Positions 1 to 5,680 of a DNA stretch of 7,912 bases are shown one piece after another (within the stretch, counting starts at the first letter, position 1; the number at the start of each line of letters is the position of its first letter). Both the position numbers and the translations under genes were made by a program. The notes under the pieces are model-generated. The model was not told the DNA's origin. It did not search any database and was given only the letters and a program-made list of their open reading frames with translations. Source of the DNA: Burkholderiales bacterium (GTDB taxonomy: Bacteria; Pseudomonadota; Gammaproteobacteria; Burkholderiales; Burkholderiaceae_C); assembly GCA_947462175.1 (NCBI GenBank), contig CANHOE010000110.1, forward strand, positions 1 to 7,912, in the 5' to 3' direction.

Positions 1-353
1 CGCTTGAGCTCGCGCATCACCAGCTCACCCAGCCGTGTGGACGGCACCTCCTTGGCGCCGCTGTTGAGGATCTTTTCCTGCATGCGCTCGAGCGCGGCAT
101 CGATCTGCTCGACGCTGACCGGCCGCTTGCGCAGCGCCAGCGTCATTGAGGCCCGCAGTTTCGAGAGGTCGAACTCGGCGCGTGTGCCGTCCTTCTTGAC
201 GACGGCGGGCAGCGCGATCTCGGCGCGCTCGTAGGTCGTGAAGCGCTTGTCGCAGCTGTGGCAGCGGCGTCGGCGCCTGACCACGTCGCCTTCATCGGAC
301 TCCCGCGTCTCGACGACTTGCGTGTCTTCGTGGCTGCAGTAGGGGCAACGCAT
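1..353 (-). CDS. nrdR: NrdR, transcriptional repressor of ribonucleotide reductase genes (3' end cut by window)
   Basis: The 117 complete codons visible encode the start of NrdR, which binds NrdR boxes upstream of ribonucleotide reductase operons and represses them when its ATP-cone senses high dATP/ATP. The protein starts MRCPYC. A zinc ribbon uses Cys3, Cys6, Cys31 and Cys34, with an Arg-rich stretch (VRRRRRC) before the second pair, as is usual for the family. The ATP-cone begins near residue 50 (VVKKDGTRAEFDLSKLR) and continues through KRPVS (77-80) to EVPSTRLGELVM. NrdR is usually about 150 residues, so roughly the last 30 lie beyond base 1. The ATG is the only start that gives the full zinc ribbon; I see no Shine-Dalgarno sequence before it. 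It lies 70 bases after glyA on the same strand, a common betaproteobacterial pairing, so co-transcription with glyA is likely. Identification is firm. Confidence 0.96.
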   Translation of the reverse strand, partial: MRCPYCSHEDTQVVETRESDEGDVVRRRRRCHSCDKRFTTYERAEIALPAVVKKDGTRAEFDLSKLRASMTLALRKRPVSVEQIDAALERMQEKILNSGAKEVPSTRLGELVMRELK

Positions 354-360
354 CTGGAAA

Positions 361-392
361 GGCCCGTCGCTGCGAGTTCAACAGGACGGGCC
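361..392 (-). other. Stem-loop between glyA and nrdR
   Basis: A perfect 8-bp inverted repeat, GGCCCGTC at 361-368 and GACGGGCC at 385-392, encloses a 16-base loop. In the transcribed (minus) direction it is followed only by TTTCCAG and then the nrdR ATG, so there is no proper U-tract and it is not a convincing terminator. It lies just upstream of the nrdR start, which has no visible Shine-Dalgarno sequence. It could be a processing site, a partial attenuator or a block to 3' decay that sets the glyA:nrdR ratio; this role is inference. Confidence 0.45.
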
Positions 393-423
393 GGTACCGA
401 TCAGCAAACTGAATCGGCGCGCT

Positions 424-1674
424 TCAACGGTACACCGGGAAGTCGCGCGTCAATGCCGCGACCTTGCTGCGCACCGTGGCCAGGTTCGCTTCGTCGTGCG
501 GGTTGTCCAGCACATCGGCGATCAGGTGGGCAGTGATGCGCGTCTGCTCTTCCTTGAAGCCGCGCGTGGTCAGCGCCGGCGTGCCCAGCCGGATGCCGCT
601 GGTGACCATCGCCTTTTGCGGGTCGTTCGGGATGCCGTTCTTGTTGCAAGTCATGTGCGCCAGACCCAGCACTGCCTCGGCTTCCTTGCCGGTCAGGTTC
701 TTCGGCCGCAGATCGACCAGCATCACGTGGCTCTCTGTGCGGCCGCTGACGATACGCAGGCCGCGCTCGGTCAGCGTTTCGGCGAGCACGCGGGCGTTGT
801 CGACCACCTGCTGCTGGTAGGCCTTGAAGGACGGGTCCAGCGCTTCCTTGAAGGCCACGGCCTTGGCGGCGATGACGTGCATCAGCGGCCCGCCCTGGAT
901 GCCGGGAAAGATAGCGCTATTGATCTTCTTGGCGATGGCCTCGTCGTTCATCACGATGATGCCGCCGCGCGGGCCGCGCAAGCCCTTGTGGGTGGTGCTG
1001 GTGACGACGTCGGCGTGCGGCACCGGGTTGGGGTAGACGCCGCCGGCGATCAGGCCCGAGTAGTGCGCCATGTCCACCATGAAGATCGCCCCGACGGCCT
1101 TGGCCACGCGAGCGAAGCGCTCAAAGTCGATGTGCAGGCTATAGGCGGAAGCCCCGGCGATGATGAGCTTGGGCTTGTGTTCATGCGCCGAGCGCTCCAT
1201 CGCGTCGTAGTCGATCTCTTCCTGGGCATTCAGGCCATAGCTGACGACCTTGAACCACTTGCCGCTCATGTTCAGCGGCATGCCGTGCGTCAGGTGGCCA
1301 CCTTCGGCCAAGCTCATGCCCATGATGGTGTCGCCCGGTTGCAGCAGCGCGAAGAACACGGCCTGGTTGGCCTGCGAGCCTGAATTGGGCTGCACGTTGG
1401 CGTAGCCCGCGCCAAACAGTTGCTTGAGCCGGTCTATGGCGAGCTGTTCGGCAATGTCCACGAACTCGCAGCCCCCGTAGTAGCGCTTGCCTGGGTAGCC
1501 CTCTGCGTATTTGTTGGTCAGCTGGCTGCCTTGCGCTTGCATGACCGCGGGCGAGGTGTAGTTCTCGGAGGCGATCAGCTCGATGTGGTCTTCCTGGCGC
1601 TGGTTTTCGCGCTGCACGACTGACCAGAGCTCAGGGTCGATGTGGGCGAGGGTGGACTGACTGCGGTCGAACAT
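424..1674 (-). CDS. glyA: Serine hydroxymethyltransferase
   Basis: GlyA is the cytosolic PLP enzyme that converts serine and tetrahydrofolate to glycine and 5,10-methylene-THF, feeding purine, methionine and thymidylate synthesis. The 416 residues match the usual bacterial length (E. coli about 417). The PLP-binding lysine is K230 in TSTTHKGLRGPRGG. Other family signatures are IELIASENYTSPAV (31-44), NKYAEGYPGKRYYGG (54-68), NVQPNSGSQAN (93-103), FMVDMAHYSGLIA (198-210, cofactor-contacting Asp and His) and TSGIRLGTPALTTRG (358-372). The start is supported by an AGAGGA ribosome-binding site seven bases upstream. It lies 124 bases after the lytic transglycosylase and 70 bases before nrdR on the same strand. 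I could not identify a clear sigma-70 promoter in the upstream gap, so it may be read from further upstream or from a promoter I do not recognise. No defects are seen. Confidence 0.98.
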   Translation of the reverse strand: MFDRSQSTLAHIDPELWSVVQRENQRQEDHIELIASENYTSPAVMQAQGSQLTNKYAEGYPGKRYYGGCEFVDIAEQLAIDRLKQLFGAGYANVQPNSGSQANQAVFFALLQPGDTIMGMSLAEGGHLTHGMPLNMSGKWFKVVSYGLNAQEEIDYDAMERSAHEHKPKLIIAGASAYSLHIDFERFARVAKAVGAIFMVDMAHYSGLIAGGVYPNPVPHADVVTSTTHKGLRGPRGGIIVMNDEAIAKKINSAIFPGIQGGPLMHVIAAKAVAFKEALDPSFKAYQQQVVDNARVLAETLTERGLRIVSGRTESHVMLVDLRPKNLTGKEAEAVLGLAHMTCNKNGIPNDPQKAMVTSGIRLGTPALTTRGFKEEQTRITAHLIADVLDNPHDEANLATVRSKVAALTRDFPVYR

Positions 1675-1681
1675 GGAACGG

Positions 1682-1687
1682 TCCTCT
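1682..1687 (-). promoter_or_regulatory. Ribosome-binding site of glyA
   Basis: On the minus strand AGAGGA ends seven bases before the ATG at 1674, a near-consensus Shine-Dalgarno at good spacing. It fixes the glyA start and is the clearest ribosome-binding site in the window. Confidence 0.75.
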
Positions 1688-1740
1688 ACAACGGGAATTC
1701 AGGGGGTCAGTTTGCGTCGAAATATCGCACGACCCGTGGC

Positions 1741-1820
1741 AAGCCAGATGCCGGAAGGTCATGGACTTCCGATACCGACAAGCCGTATTTTCGCGGGTTC
1801 AGTGCAACGAAGCCAGATGC
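1741..1820. repeat. Short direct repeat AAGCCAGATGC, two copies
   Basis: The 11-mer AAGCCAGATGC occurs at 1741-1751 and 1810-1820, 69 bases apart. The second copy is inside the last codons of the lytic transglycosylase; the first is in the gap before glyA. It could be a small duplication or chance. A weak inverted repeat, GGAAG-N8-CTTCC at 1753-1770, lies beside the first copy and has no U-tract. I see no clear terminator or promoter in this gap. Confidence 0.3.
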
Positions 1821-2698
1821 TCGTCGATTTTCCGCTCAGGTTGATCGCTCACCGGTGGTGTTGGATCGCCAATCTCCCCCGTCGCGCGCGGCGCTGACAG
1901 GATGACATTCGGCGCGTTGACCGCCACCAGCTTGCCGCCAGCGACGGCCAGCAGATGCGACTGCTCGCTCAGTACTTTGGAGGCGTAGCCTCCATCGTCG
2001 TTCAGGTTCGCCGCGCCCACATAGGAGCGCAGACCGGCTTCGACACTGCCCGCGCGTGCAATGCATTCCTTGAGCACCTGCACGCCAACGCGCAGGTTGG
2101 CGACCGGATCGAAAGCCGCGAAGTTGCCGCCAAATGCCTCGTACTTGTCGTCATGCACACGCGTCATCACCTGCATCAGCCCCTGTGCACCGACGGCGCT
2201 CTGCGCAAACGGGTTGAAACTGGACTCGATCGCCATGATCGCCAGGATCAGCGTGGGGTCCAGTCCCACGCGGGCACCCACCTGCCAAGCCTCGGTGACC
2301 AGCCGGCTGACCGGCTCGGGTGCCACTCTGTAGCGACGCGCCAGCCACTGGGCGACAGCCGCCTGCTGACGCGTCAGCTCATTTGGATCGCTCGCGGTAG
2401 CGCGCGCGACGGCGCCGGGCTCTTTCAGCTCGCCGGCCAGTTGCTCAGCCGGGTCGGTACGGGCCACCTGACGCGCCTGCAGCCAGCCCAGCGCCTGCAG
2501 CTCGAAGGTATGACGCAGTTCGGAATGGCCCGCCACGAAGACCACCAGCGCCACGGCGATCAGCCCCAGCAGGGCCAGCGTGTTGTGGCTGACTTCCAGC
2601 ATGCCGTGCCCCACGTCTTGCAGGAACACCGCGGTCGAGCGCACCGAAGCGCGGCCCCAGTTCTGCAATGTCGAAGAAAACTCGTGAATGATGGACAT
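1799..2698 (-). CDS. Membrane-anchored lytic transglycosylase (SLT/GH23 domain)
   Basis: A predicted murein lytic transglycosylase cleaving MurNAc-GlcNAc bonds in peptidoglycan on the periplasmic side of the inner membrane. With the ATG at 2698 it has 299 residues: a short cytoplasmic N-terminus, one hydrophobic segment at about 39-57 (TLALLGLIAVALVVFVAG), a charged linker (about 60-135), then the SLT domain. The catalytic glutamate is E158 in MAIESSFNP, followed by the family signature GAQGLMQVM (170-178). An AAN near 229-231 falls where the third SLT motif is expected. An in-frame upstream ATG at 2815 would add 39 residues. I prefer 2698 because those extra residues are Arg/Pro-rich and unlike a signal, AGAG-type ribosome-binding sequences precede 2698, and the anchor then sits at a normal distance from the N-terminus. 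The last 40 residues are polar and not recognised. It precedes glyA on the same strand without obvious functional link. The family is clear; the exact subfamily is not. Confidence 0.88.
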   Translation of the reverse strand: MSIIHEFSSTLQNWGRASVRSTAVFLQDVGHGMLEVSHNTLALLGLIAVALVVFVAGHSELRHTFELQALGWLQARQVARTDPAEQLAGELKEPGAVARATASDPNELTRQQAAVAQWLARRYRVAPEPVSRLVTEAWQVGARVGLDPTLILAIMAIESSFNPFAQSAVGAQGLMQVMTRVHDDKYEAFGGNFAAFDPVANLRVGVQVLKECIARAGSVEAGLRSYVGAANLNDDGGYASKVLSEQSHLLAVAGGKLVAVNAPNVILSAPRATGEIGDPTPPVSDQPERKIDEHLASLH

Positions 2699-2890
2699 GA
2701 CTCTCTTGCCTCTGGGCCCCCTCCAGGCACAAGCCTGTCGGGTGGGTTCGAGCGTCGCGCCGAACATAATCGGTCGCGCTGGCGGTTCAGGCCCGTATTC
2801 ATGACGGGCGCACAACCGACAAGAATTCGCTCGATACCTCTCTGATGAACACTGGTGGCGCCAAGGGTAAACGCTAATCAGGCGCCAATG
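2699..2890 (-). promoter_or_regulatory. Long hairpin-rich 5' leader of the lytic transglycosylase gene
   Basis: If transcription starts near 2890, the mRNA leader is about 190 nt and holds several possible stems. They are GGCGCC at 2881-2886 pairing with GGCGCC at 2857-2862; GCCCGT/ACGGGC at 2791-2796 and 2804-2809 (6 bp, 7-base loop); and CGCGCCGA with TCGG(T)CGCG at 2756-2778 (one bulge). Near the start codon two stems exclude each other. CAGGC at 2724-2728 can pair with GCCTG at 2733-2737 (4-base loop), or AGGCA at 2725-2729 can pair with TGCCT at 2707-2711, which would cover the ribosome-binding region. The stems are seen in the sequence. That they form a regulatory switch is inference, and no known riboswitch class was recognised. 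Confidence 0.4.
2857..2888. repeat. Direct repeat GGCGCCAA, two copies 24 bases apart
   Basis: GGCGCCAA occurs at 2857-2864 and 2881-2888. Each contains the palindrome GGCGCC, and the 24-base spacing is close to two helical turns. The copies lie just downstream of the inferred minus-strand transcription start. They may be regulator half-sites, or the arms of a 5'-end RNA hairpin. I do not recognise a regulator for this motif. Confidence 0.35.
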
Positions 2891-2896
2891 AGCGAA

Positions 2897-2926
2897 ATTC
2901 TAGAAAGCAAAAACATAACCAGTCAA
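2897..2926 (-). promoter_or_regulatory. Sigma-70 promoter for the lytic transglycosylase
   Basis: On the minus strand TTGACT (2926-2921, five of six to the -35 consensus) and TAGAAT (2902-2897, five of six to the -10 consensus) are separated by 18 bases. This is the best consensus promoter I found in the window and points toward the transglycosylase, with a start of transcription expected near 2890. It sits inside a stretch of about 30% GC (2888-2959) in otherwise GC-rich DNA, which supports a real promoter region. Confidence 0.6.
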
Positions 2927-2959
2927 CCATTAGAAATCGATATATAACTACTAATTGAT
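2927..2959 (+). promoter_or_regulatory. AT-rich start region of ubiD
   Basis: The bases before the ubiD ATG are strongly AT-rich and contain TATAAC at 2943-2948 (five of six to -10). No good -35 is found 16-18 bases upstream. If this -10 is used, transcription would start near 2955, leaving a leader of about five bases. There is no Shine-Dalgarno sequence before the ATG, which fits a leaderless or nearly leaderless message. The promoter call itself is weak. Confidence 0.3.
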
Positions 2960-4543
2960 ATGAAGTATCGCGACCTCAGGGAGTTTTGTGCCGGTCTGGA
3001 AGCGGCTGGCGAACTCCGACGGGTCGCTGAGCCCGTATCGGCGCGGCTTGAGATGACAGCGCTCAGCGATCGGGTGCTGCGTGCGGGTGGGCCTGCGCTG
3101 TGGTTCGAGCACCCCCTCGATTCGGGGGGGCGTCACAAAATTCCGGCCTTGACAAATCTGTTCGGAACGACAAGGCGGGTTGCGATGGGCATGGGCGCGG
3201 CCGATGTCGGCGAGCTGCGCGACATCGGGCGTGTGCTCGCCAGCCTGAAGGAGCCGGAGCCACCTAAGGGCTTGAAAGACACCGGCCGGTTGCTACACCT
3301 GGTGAAGTCGCTTTGGGACATGAAGCCGGCAACGGTGCGCCAGGCGGCCTGTCAGCAGGTGATCGTGGAAAGCGCAGACGTCGATCTGCTCGACCTGCTG
3401 CCGGTGCAGACCTGCTGGCCGGGCGATGTAGGGCCACTGATCACCTGGGGGCTGGTCGTCACTCGTGGGCCGCAGGGGGGGGCGAATCCACGCCGCCGGC
3501 AGAACCTGGGCATCTACCGCCAGCAGGTCATTGCCCGCCACCAGGTCATCATGCGCTGGCTGGCGCATCGGGGCGGGGCGCTTGATTTCCGTGACTTCGC
3601 TCGCGCCAATCCGGGCCAGCCGTTCCCGATCGTGGTGGCCTTGGGTGCTGATCCGGCAACCATCCTGGGCGCCGTCACCCCGGTGCCTGATACCCTGGGC
3701 GAGTACCAATTCGCTGGCCTGCTGCGCGGCAGCCGCACCGAGGTGGTCGATTCAGGCGTCGGCGATGCGGGCGTGATGCTGCAGGTGCCGGCCAGTGCCG
3801 AGGTCGTGCTCGAGGGCCACATCCCGATTGCCGCGCCTGGCTACACCGGCCACAGCGAACACGGCATTGCGCTGAAGGAGATCGGCGGCTATCTGCATGC
3901 ACTGGAAGGTCCGTTCGGCGACCACACCGGCTATTACAACGAGCAGGACTGGTTTCCGGTCTTCGAGATCAGTCGCCTGACGCACCGCCGCGACCCGATC
4001 TACCACTCCACCTACACCGGCAAGCCCCCCGACGAGCCAGCGATCCTGGGCGTGGCGCTGAACGAGGTGTTCGTGCCCATCCTGCAAAAGCAGTTTCCAG
4101 AGATCACCGACTTCTACCTGCCGCCGGAAGGCTGCAGTTACCGGATGGCGATCATCAGTATCAAGAAGGCCTACCCGGGCCACGCCAAGCGGCTGATGTT
4201 CGGCCTGTGGAGCTTCCTGAGGCAGTTCATGTACACCAAGTTCATCGTGGTGACCGACGACGACGTGGACATCCGCAACTGGCAGGACGTGATCTGGGCC
4301 ATCACCACCCGCATGGACCCGGTGCGCGACGTCACGCTGGTCGAGAACACGCCGATCGACTACCTCGACTTTGCTTCGCCGGTCAGCGGTCTCGGCGGCA
4401 AGATGGGGCTGGACGCCACGAACAAGTGGCCTGGTGAAACATCGCGCGAATGGGGCCGCACGATCGCGATGGATGCCGCGGTGGAAGACAAGGTGGCGGC
4501 GGTGTTCGACCAGATCATGCGGGCGCAGCGCGGACCGGCGTGA
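2960..4543 (+). CDS. ubiD: UbiD, prenyl-FMN-dependent 4-hydroxy-3-polyprenylbenzoate decarboxylase
   Basis: UbiD removes the carboxyl group from 3-polyprenyl-4-hydroxybenzoate in ubiquinone synthesis, using prenylated FMN made by UbiX (not in the window). The 527-residue protein starts MKYRDLREF, matching the E. coli start region. By analogy with Fdc1, N182 and R187 (QNLGIYRQQ), H203 (LAHRGGALD) and E248 (GEYQFAGLLRG) bind Mn/prFMN or act in catalysis, and E316 and D321 lie in the loop EGPFGDHTGYY. Conserved C-terminal blocks include YHSTYTGKPPDEPAILG (348-364), PPEGCSYR (388-395) and ENTPIDYLDFASPVSGLG (462-479). Compared with my memory of E. coli UbiD (about 497 residues) there is an insertion of about 5 residues at 172-179, encoded at a G8 tract (3475-3482), and one of about 20 at 287-314 just before the catalytic loop. 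A G7 tract lies at 3124-3130. The reading frame is intact. It is divergent from the transglycosylase and followed by a terminator at 4693. Confidence 0.96.
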   Translation: MKYRDLREFCAGLEAAGELRRVAEPVSARLEMTALSDRVLRAGGPALWFEHPLDSGGRHKIPALTNLFGTTRRVAMGMGAADVGELRDIGRVLASLKEPEPPKGLKDTGRLLHLVKSLWDMKPATVRQAACQQVIVESADVDLLDLLPVQTCWPGDVGPLITWGLVVTRGPQGGANPRRRQNLGIYRQQVIARHQVIMRWLAHRGGALDFRDFARANPGQPFPIVVALGADPATILGAVTPVPDTLGEYQFAGLLRGSRTEVVDSGVGDAGVMLQVPASAEVVLEGHIPIAAPGYTGHSEHGIALKEIGGYLHALEGPFGDHTGYYNEQDWFPVFEISRLTHRRDPIYHSTYTGKPPDEPAILGVALNEVFVPILQKQFPEITDFYLPPEGCSYRMAIISIKKAYPGHAKRLMFGLWSFLRQFMYTKFIVVTDDDVDIRNWQDVIWAITTRMDPVRDVTLVENTPIDYLDFASPVSGLGGKMGLDATNKWPGETSREWGRTIAMDAAVEDKVAAVFDQIMRAQRGPA

Positions 4544-4574
4544 GAATCTGAAACAGCGCTTGCGCTTCGCATGC

Positions 4575-4689
4575 GGCAGGCGTACTGTGGTGATGCCTGC
4601 CCAGCAGGCCAACCCCGAGGCGCAGTCACTGCGCCCAGGAGCAAAGGACTCTCACCCTCCGGCGCTCCGAATGGGTGGCGTCAGCCACC
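4575..4689 (+). ncRNA. Hairpin chain downstream of ubiD: structured 3' UTR or candidate small RNA
   Basis: Between ubiD and its terminator lie several perfect stems: GCCTGC-CCA-GCAGGC (4595-4609), GGCGCAG-TCA-CTGCGCC (4619-4635) and GGTGGC-GTCA-GCCACC (4674-4689). An alternative stem, GGCAGGC (4575-4581) with GCCTGCC (4595-4601), competes with the first. Followed by the terminator, this would fold into a compact RNA of about 160 nt. I found no convincing promoter inside, so a 3' UTR or an RNA processed from the ubiD message is more likely than an independent gene. No known RNA family was recognised, and no protein-coding gene is supported in the 264 bases between ubiD and imuA. Confidence 0.4.
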
Positions 4690-4692
4690 TGG

Positions 4693-4730
4693 CCCCTCCC
4701 ACTGTCACGGTCGGGAGGGGTTCTTGTTTC
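4693..4730 (+). terminator. Intrinsic terminator after ubiD
   Basis: An 8-bp perfect GC-rich stem, CCCCTCCC (4693-4700) with GGGAGGGG (4713-4720), has a 12-base loop and is followed directly by TTCTTGTTTC, seven T in ten. It lies about 150 bases after the ubiD stop and 26 bases before the imuA -35 element, so it separates ubiD transcription from the SOS-controlled imuAB genes. The opposite orientation lacks a T-run. Confidence 0.8.
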
Positions 4731-4756
4731 TGGGGCAGAGGTTCGCGGTGCATGGC

Positions 4757-4786
4757 TTGGCCCGCGGCTCGCATGTACTGTATAAA
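4757..4786 (+). promoter_or_regulatory. Promoter of imuAB
   Basis: TTGGCC at 4757-4762 and TATAAA at 4781-4786, 18 bases apart, form a plausible sigma-70 promoter whose -10 lies within the LexA box. The start would fall near 4793, giving a leader of about 15 bases. An alternative -10, TATATT at 4794-4799, has no good -35. Confidence 0.55.
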
Positions 4787-4795
4787 AAAACAGTA
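4776..4795. promoter_or_regulatory. LexA operator (SOS box) of imuA
   Basis: TACTGT (4776-4781), eight A/T bases (4782-4789), then ACAGTA (4790-4795) is a near-ideal LexA box of the gamma/betaproteobacterial type CTGT-N8-ACAG with extended TA/TA ends. It overlaps the -10 element, so bound LexA would block RNA polymerase, and RecA-stimulated LexA cleavage after DNA damage would release imuAB expression. imuA is a classic LexA target, which makes a chance match very unlikely. Confidence 0.93.
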
Positions 4796-4807
4796 TATTG
4801 GGGTGCC

Positions 4808-5659
4808 ATGTCTGCACCTTCTTTTCCACAGCGGTCTCCATTGGTCGGCACGACTGCCGCACTCGGTGCGGTCCCCGAGCGGCTGCGCCCGGTGCTGTGG
4901 CGCGGCGATCAGATGGATAGCGCGGTCGGTCGCGCCTTGCCCACGGGTTTTGTCGCGCTTGACGCACAACTGCCTGGCGCTGGTTGGCCGCGCCGCACAT
5001 TGACCGAACTGTTGCTGCCGCATCCCGGTGTCGGCGAGATCCGACTGCTCGGCCCCTGCCTGACCGCCACGCAGCGGCAAGGTCGACTGGTGATGCTGTT
5101 TGATCCTCCCGCCAAGTTGTCAGCCCATGCGCTCGCACAGCTGGGGTTCGATGTGGCGCAGTTGCTGGTCGTGCACACCCGCGCTCGCGTCATCCCCGGC
5201 TCTGACAGCCTATGGGCCTTCGAGCAGGCCTTGAAGAGCGGCCACGTCGGTGGGGTGCTGGCCTGGCTGCCGCCTCGCTTGCGCGCCGACCGGTTGCGCC
5301 GCCTGCAACTGGCCGCACAGGCACACGACGGGCCGGCTTTCGTTCTGCGGGAGTGGGCGGCGCAGCAACGCCCCACGGCTGCGCCGCTGCGGTTGGCGTT
5401 GCGCGCGGGGGGCGCCGACAGGCTGGAGCTGAAGATACTGAAGCGGCGTGGGCCACCGCTGGCATCGCCCATCGTCTTGACCTTGCCACCGGTGCTGTCT
5501 GATGCCTTGCGCGAGCAGGCATGGCGGCGCCAACGAGACATGGCACAGCCAGCCCCGCAGGTTGTCGAGCCGCATGCCCACGAACCCAGCCGGGTCGGCG
5601 GCCCGACCCGCGTCGATGCCACGCCGCTGCTGGCGGCCACCTTCATCAGCCTCGTCTGA
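4808..5659 (+). CDS. imuA: ImuA, RecA-like SOS mutasome protein
   Basis: ImuA is the RecA/SulA-like partner of ImuB and DnaE2 in SOS-induced translesion synthesis, in the cytoplasm. The 283-residue protein carries PTGFVALDAQLPGAGWPR (45-62) and LTELLL (65-70), typical of ImuA. HPGVGEIRL (72-80) sits where the RecA Walker A would be but lacks the Lys-Thr/Ser of a working P-loop. It continues with LLVVHTR (119-125), LWAFEQALKSG (135-145), VLAWLPPRLRADRLRRLQLAA (150-170) and ILKRRGPP (210-217). The ATG at 4808 is chosen because the LexA box and promoter lie just upstream. The frame stays open upstream to 4571, but that part would contain the terminator and operator. A GGGGTG lies just before the start. 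The last 40 or so residues (245-283) are polar, low in conserved look, and probably flexible. imuB follows 21 bases after the stop, so the two are almost certainly one operon. Confidence 0.93.
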   Translation: MSAPSFPQRSPLVGTTAALGAVPERLRPVLWRGDQMDSAVGRALPTGFVALDAQLPGAGWPRRTLTELLLPHPGVGEIRLLGPCLTATQRQGRLVMLFDPPAKLSAHALAQLGFDVAQLLVVHTRARVIPGSDSLWAFEQALKSGHVGGVLAWLPPRLRADRLRRLQLAAQAHDGPAFVLREWAAQQRPTAAPLRLALRAGGADRLELKILKRRGPPLASPIVLTLPPVLSDALREQAWRRQRDMAQPAPQVVEPHAHEPSRVGGPTRVDATPLLAATFISLV

Positions 5660-5680
5660 TCTTGTCGCGCGGCATTGAGC

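Noticed and set aside
496..1383. Long plus-strand open frame opposite glyA
   Set aside because: Shadow of glyA in GC-rich DNA; its translation has no recognisable family features, while glyA on the other strand is unmistakable.
2699..2815. Upstream ATG at 2815 for the lytic transglycosylase
   Set aside because: It adds 39 Arg/Pro-rich residues without signal character, lying over leader hairpins.
1955..2845. Plus-strand open frame opposite the lytic transglycosylase
   Set aside because: Antisense shadow; the minus strand carries the catalytic SLT motifs, membrane anchor and promoter.
4583..4588. Second LexA half-site TACTGT
   Set aside because: No ACAG arm at the required spacing.
3752..4612. 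Minus-strand open frame opposite ubiD
   Set aside because: Antisense shadow of a highly conserved gene; rich in His, Arg, Val and Asp as expected for a GC-rich complement frame.
4636..4665. Glycine-riboswitch-like words GGAGCAA and CTCTCA in the ubiD-imuA gap
   Set aside because: Only short fragments resemble the aptamer. The rest of the core is missing, no glycine gene follows, and the SOS promoter lies downstream.
4571..4807. Upstream in-frame extension of imuA
   Set aside because: It would contain the ubiD terminator, the promoter and the LexA box, and its residues do not look like ImuA.
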